Positions 59,785 to 64,000 of a stretch of 64,000 nt of DNA are shown piece after piece (the stretch's first letter is position 1; each line of letters opens with the position of its first letter). The notes below the pieces were generated by a model. The model was not told where the DNA came from and searched no databases. It saw only the letters and a list, made by a program, of their open reading frames with translations. Source of the stretch: Pedobacter sp. Leaf176 (GTDB taxonomy: Bacteria; Bacteroidota; Bacteroidia; Sphingobacteriales; Sphingobacteriaceae). The DNA lies in contig NZ_LMPD01000006.1 in the NCBI RefSeq assembly GCF_001424305.1, positions 513,285 to 577,284 on the forward strand, written 5' to 3'. Position numbers and translations under genes: made by a program.

Positions 59785-61923
59785 TTAGCTCTGTATCTGA
59801 GTTTTATTTAGTACCCATCCTAAAAATCCAGGTAGTTTTTTAATATAATCTACAAATTCTTTATTAGAATCTTTAATGGTGTTTCCAGCTTCGAAGACTG
59901 AAATATTTTTCTCAGTAAAAAGAAGCCACTCTTTCGCGATGTTTATATCCTGAAGCGCATTTACATCAACAATAATAGTATCAAATTCATCTTTTAATAT
60001 GTCAAAGCCAGCCTGAAGACTTTTTATACTCTGAATTTCTAAAAGTGATTCCCGCGCATTGCTTTTGTTCATTATGGTTATCAGATCTTCAGTGTGAATC
60101 TCTTTCTTGACCAAAAAAGTTTGGAAATTTTGAGTAGTAGCAAGTGCCTTACTATCGGATTTAACCACAGGAAGTTCATCAGCAATCAACAGCACCTTCT
60201 TACCAGTCATTGCAAAGGCATAGGCTAAGCTATAGCATAAAAACGTCTTCCCTTCTCCAGCTACCAAACTAGTAACACCCAAAATCTTACTTCCATCTGC
60301 ATCCATCTGGCTATTGATTTCGAAACGTAATGACCTGAGCATATCCCGGTAAAGTTCAAAGTTTTGATTTCCATTTTTATCGTTCCAGATATCCCTGATG
60401 TTTCTTTCGTTGCTTGTAATCTTGTTCAACACGCCAATGGTTTTCGATTTTGTCGCGTTGGCTAACTGCTGAGCGTTGATAATCTTATTATCGAGAAAGA
60501 ACACTAATAATACGAACCCAAAACTGGCAATACAACTTCCCGCTCCGGCACCTAACAAGTAAAAAATCTTTTTTGAGGGTTCAGGATTACCAGGCAAACC
60601 CATTTGTTCAATTTGTAATCTTAAACCCAAACTTTGCCCTGCTCTGTTTGTATTTACCTGATCTAAAGCAGTCATATACTCTTTAGTAGCTAAATCCGCT
60701 TCCCTTTGATAGTTTTGAATATCGGCGTCATAAGGAACCATACTGCTGTACTTAGCTCTTAAAATGCCCAACTGCTGATTAATTATGTTCAGGCTTCTTT
60801 TCTGCTCTTCTAATGAAATCTCAAGATTTGTTTTCTGTGCGATTAGCGTTTGTTTAGATGCACGTGGATCTACAACATTTTCATCGGCATTCTGATTGCT
60901 TTTTGTAATGATAATTTTATTTATAGAATCAATCTTTAACTGGTCAGACACCTTAAATCCATTATCAACGTATCTTGCATTCGCTGCCTGTAATTCCCGC
61001 TTTAGTCTTACAAGTTCACGGTTATCTGTTTGCGTGCTTCCTGCAGTATAGGAATCGCCTCCATTCAATTTATTTCTAATAACAGACAGTGCTCCCTGAT
61101 TAGACTGTATCACTCTTAGAGCTTCGGCACGCTGAGCTTCATATTGCGTGATTTGTCCATAAACCGATCCGGATTGCTCATCAAGATTTAAAAATCCTTT
61201 GTTTTTCTTGAAAGCAGCAAGAGAATTGTTTTTCTCGTTCATGGTAGCTTCCTTTCGTTTAAGCAAAGAATCTAAAAGAACAATTGAATTATTTTGGTTA
61301 AAACTTATTTCACTACTATAATTGGTAATAAAATCAGCAGCTAACGTATTAACCAAATAAGCTGAAAGCTCTGGATTTTCAGAAACATATTCTATAGTTA
61401 TTAAATCACTATTATCTGCATGATTAACTTCGATTTGTTTTCTTAATGTTTCTTCGCCATACCCCATCGACCCTACCAAATTGTAAAGTTTGTACTTGCC
61501 ATTATTATCAGATAATGTTAATATTGATTTTGTAGCAAGTTTTTCTTTAAATATTTGAATTAATTCACCTCTGTCTTGGGCATTTAATGAATCAAGTTTT
61601 TCACTATACTTTCTAAAAGACTTTTTAGGATTTTCTAAATCGTGAATCATCAAATTATAAGCAAGAATATTCATGATTTTTTTCGTCTTGAATTTCTCCA
61701 TAATTTGATTAAACTGCTGACTCACCTGAAAAAAGTCAACGTTTTCGTTTGAGATAACTTTTTTAGAAGGATCTAAAAGCCCTGTTGATATTTGAACTTC
61801 AGAACTATACTGCTTGGGTAAATTTTGAACCAAGAAGTAAGTAATTATTACAGCAACAATGGGTACTAGAATTAGCACCCATTTATATTTATTAATCAGT
61901 TTTAAAAGTGATTTTATATCCAT
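59785..61923 (-). CDS. Wzz/Wzc-like polysaccharide chain-length/export protein with degenerate BY-kinase-like domain
   Basis: N-terminal Wzz-like TM and GNVR-type coiled coil; SLVAGEGKTFLCYSLAYAFAMTGKKVLLIADELP; FDTIIVDVNALQD. Confidence 0.88.
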   Translation of the reverse strand: MDIKSLLKLINKYKWVLILVPIVAVIITYFLVQNLPKQYSSEVQISTGLLDPSKKVISNENVDFFQVSQQFNQIMEKFKTKKIMNILAYNLMIHDLENPKKSFRKYSEKLDSLNAQDRGELIQIFKEKLATKSILTLSDNNGKYKLYNLVGSMGYGEETLRKQIEVNHADNSDLITIEYVSENPELSAYLVNTLAADFITNYSSEISFNQNNSIVLLDSLLKRKEATMNEKNNSLAAFKKNKGFLNLDEQSGSVYGQITQYEAQRAEALRVIQSNQGALSVIRNKLNGGDSYTAGSTQTDNRELVRLKRELQAANARYVDNGFKVSDQLKIDSINKIIITKSNQNADENVVDPRASKQTLIAQKTNLEISLEEQKRSLNIINQQLGILRAKYSSMVPYDADIQNYQREADLATKEYMTALDQVNTNRAGQSLGLRLQIEQMGLPGNPEPSKKIFYLLGAGAGSCIASFGFVLLVFFLDNKIINAQQLANATKSKTIGVLNKITSNERNIRDIWNDKNGNQNFELYRDMLRSLRFEINSQMDADGSKILGVTSLVAGEGKTFLCYSLAYAFAMTGKKVLLIADELPVVKSDSKALATTQNFQTFLVKKEIHTEDLITIMNKSNARESLLEIQSIKSLQAGFDILKDEFDTIIVDVNALQDINIAKEWLLFTEKNISVFEAGNTIKDSNKEFVDYIKKLPGFLGWVLNKTQIQS

Positions 61924-61943
61924 TTAATCAATTTTAATTTCTC

Positions 61944-62624
61944 TTATTTAACTTCACTTAACTTCATACCAATAATCTGCTCTAACAAATCTCTCGATTT
62001 CAAATACAAAGATTCTGCTTGTATTTTTTGTTGGAAAGAAGCGAATTGATTTATACGAGATTGATTGTACGCATCTAAGGTAATCTCTCCTTTTTCAAAT
62101 CTCAATCTCAAACTTTCGGCTACACCTTTATTATCCTGAGCCATCTGGGAACTGATTTTTAACAAACTTAATTGTTGGATGTAGTCATAATATCTAATTT
62201 TTACATCGTTTATTAATAACAATTCAAAGTCCTTTTGCTCTAATTTCGCAACTTCATAATCGATTTTAGCTTTTTTAACAAGAAAAGGCTTAGTAAGCAA
62301 ATTACCTAAATTGACACCTACACCAAATTGAACGCCATTAACATTATAAGGATTCACCGGATCCAATACAGCCCTATCGCCTGGTCTGTAGAAGTATGAA
62401 GCGTTAAAAATATCTAAATAAGATAAGCTAGCGGTCGTAATTGCAATTTTCAAACCGTCAGAACGAAGTTGATAAGATTTTGAACGAGGAAAATTTTGTT
62501 TTGCCAATTCAATATACTTTTCTAAATCAGCATATTTAATTTCCGGAATAATGGTTTCTTGAGAGTAAGCTTTTACACTTAAAAACATTAAGGCTGCTAA
62601 AGTGATTTTCAGTAGAGTTTTCAT
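61944..62624 (-). CDS. Short TolC-family outer-membrane-efflux-like protein
   Basis: Signal peptide; FPRSKSYQLRSDGLKIAITTASLSYLDIFNASYFYRP; GVNLGNLLTKPFLVKKAKIDYEVAKLEQKDFELLLINDVKIRYYDY; only 226 aa. Confidence 0.75.
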   Translation of the reverse strand: MKTLLKITLAALMFLSVKAYSQETIIPEIKYADLEKYIELAKQNFPRSKSYQLRSDGLKIAITTASLSYLDIFNASYFYRPGDRAVLDPVNPYNVNGVQFGVGVNLGNLLTKPFLVKKAKIDYEVAKLEQKDFELLLINDVKIRYYDYIQQLSLLKISSQMAQDNKGVAESLRLRFEKGEITLDAYNQSRINQFASFQQKIQAESLYLKSRDLLEQIIGMKLSEVK

Positions 62625-63009
62625 TAATAATTAGGGTTATTTATAGTATTTTTTTAATAGGTGACAATATAAAACGCATAAATATACAATTAAACTTGTT
62701 CCTTTTAAATAAGTCAAGAAAAAGTTTTAACAATTATTTTATTATGAAACAAGATGTCATTAATCGTACTCAGGCAAATTAACGATAAGCACCTTAATAT
62801 CTTTTACTTAATTCATTTTTAAAAATTTGACACACACTTTAACTAGCCTGGCCAAAATAGTTTATTTCTGTTTGTAAATTACATAAAAGCCAGAAATTAA
62901 AAATGCAAATGTAGTGATTCAATTACAATATTAAAATCTAGCCTTTATCTATTATTCTTAAATCAGTTTTAAGATAGCTCAAAATTAGTTAGAACTATTA
63001 AGTCATGTA

Positions 63010-63045
63010 AAAAAAAAGCCCGTTTCGGTGAAGAAACAGGCTTAA
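63010..63045 (-). terminator. Rho-independent terminator downstream of tRNA-Pro
   Basis: Minus strand AAGCCTGTTTC-TTCACC-GAAACGGGCTTTTTTTT. Confidence 0.85.
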
Positions 63046-63046
63046 G

Positions 63047-63120
63047 TCGGGGTGGCAGGATTCGAACCTACGACCTCCTGCTCCCAAAGCAGGCGCGATA
63101 CCGGGCTACGCTACACCCCG
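63047..63120 (-). tRNA. tRNA-Pro (anticodon TGG)
   Basis: CGGGGTGTAGCGTAGCCCGGTATCGCGCCTGCTTTGGGAGCAGGAGGTCGTAGGTTCGAATCCTGCCACCCCGA; 7-bp acceptor stem, GTTCGAATC T-loop. Confidence 0.97.
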
Positions 63121-63169
63121 AACTGGCATCGATCTTTATTTAAATAATTTGCTTAAACCTGCAAATTTG

Positions 63170-63243
63170 TCGGGGTGGCAGGATTCGAACCTACGACCTC
63201 CTGCTCCCAAAGCAGGCGCGATACCGGGCTACGCTACACCCCG
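63170..63243 (-). tRNA. tRNA-Pro (anticodon TGG), identical second copy
   Basis: Identical sequence to 63047..63120. Confidence 0.97.
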
Positions 63244-63327
63244 AACTGGTATCTTTTTTCCTTTTACAAGGTCGGCAAAGTAACGGATTTAAAATGATAT
63301 TTCCATTTAAATTTGCCAATTTATTTT

Positions 63328-63415
<88 letters not shown>

Positions 63416-63494
63416 GTTCCCTCAAAATTCGGCTATACAAACCTTGTTTTGAGGTCTGCAAATATAGTAAAACAACCTATTCCACAAAAAAAAA

Positions 63495-64000
63495 TTATAA
63501 AACTTGTTGATAATCTATACGCACATGATAAATACTCATAAGCATTGTCTTGAAAATCAGTTTAATAGTTTCAATATCTTTTAATGTTAAATCGCAATTA
63601 TCTAATTGATTTTGTTCCAATTTATAGTTAATTATACGTTCAACCAGGTCATTTATGTTCTGGGCATCCGGATTTTTAAGCGATCTTGAGGCAGCTTCAA
63701 CTGAATCGGCTAACATTAATACACCGGTTTCTTTACTAAAAGGTATAGGCCCCGGGTAACGGAATATATTTTCATCGACAAATTTTTCAGGTGAGTTTTT
63801 AAGAAACGACTGATAAAAATAATCAACGCGCGTGTTCCCATGATGCGTCCTGATGAAGTCTATAATTGCTTCTGGCATTTGATTCTTCCTCAAAATTTCT
63901 ATGCCCTTATGCACATGCTGAATAATGATCTGCGCACTTTGTTCGTAAGGTAATTTATCATGTGGACTAACTGCTGTGTTCTGGTTTTCTATAAAATACT
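63495..64000 (-). CDS. PgpH-like HD-domain phosphohydrolase, C-terminal part, truncated by window edge
   Basis: Frame stays open past the ORF-track GTG to the edge: VFIENQNTAVSPHDKLPYEQSAQIIIQHVHKGIEILRKNQMPEAIIDFIRTHHGNTRVDYFY...LMLADSVEAASRSLKNP. Confidence 0.88.
   Translation of the reverse strand, partial: YFIENQNTAVSPHDKLPYEQSAQIIIQHVHKGIEILRKNQMPEAIIDFIRTHHGNTRVDYFYQSFLKNSPEKFVDENIFRYPGPIPFSKETGVLMLADSVEAASRSLKNPDAQNINDLVERIINYKLEQNQLDNCDLTLKDIETIKLIFKTMLMSIYHVRIDYQQVL

Noticed and set aside
29485-62624. Exosortase-linked EPS system
   Set aside because: No exosortase-like gene or PEP-CTERM-like target recognised in the window; the idea would need the rest of the genome.

Overview
Chromosomal window from a Bacteroidota genome, probably Sphingobacteriaceae (Pedobacter/Mucilaginibacter-like, judged from protein style only). 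Left to right it contains: (1) a xylan-type polysaccharide utilization locus (~1-14.6 kb) with a truncated GH3, GH10, GH2, two SusC/SusD pairs and a divergent LacI-family regulator that has a perfect 16-bp palindrome in its leader; (2) a YycJ-like MBL-fold hydrolase; (3) a compact hybrid NRPS-PKS locus (16.3-29.5 kb): A-T-KS-AT-ACP-aminotransferase, then C-A-T-TE, an Sfp-type PPTase, a JmjC/cupin-like oxygenase and an FkbM-type methyltransferase; (4) a large mosaic exopolysaccharide/glycan locus (29.5-62.6 kb) with many glycosyltransferases, FdtA/FdtB-like sugar genes, a split HAD + UbiA (DPPR-synthase-like) pair, two GMC-oxidoreductase/small-subunit pairs, Wzx, Wzy-like, Wzc-like and a short TolC-like gene; (5) tRNA-Ser(GCT) and two identical tandem tRNA-Pro(TGG) genes; (6) the C-terminal part of a PgpH-like HD phosphohydrolase. 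The best candidate for an undescribed system is the NRPS-PKS-aminotransferase locus, which is predicted to make a short beta-amino-acid-containing peptide. No IS element, prophage or CRISPR array was recognised. All family assignments come from reading motifs by eye, with no database search.
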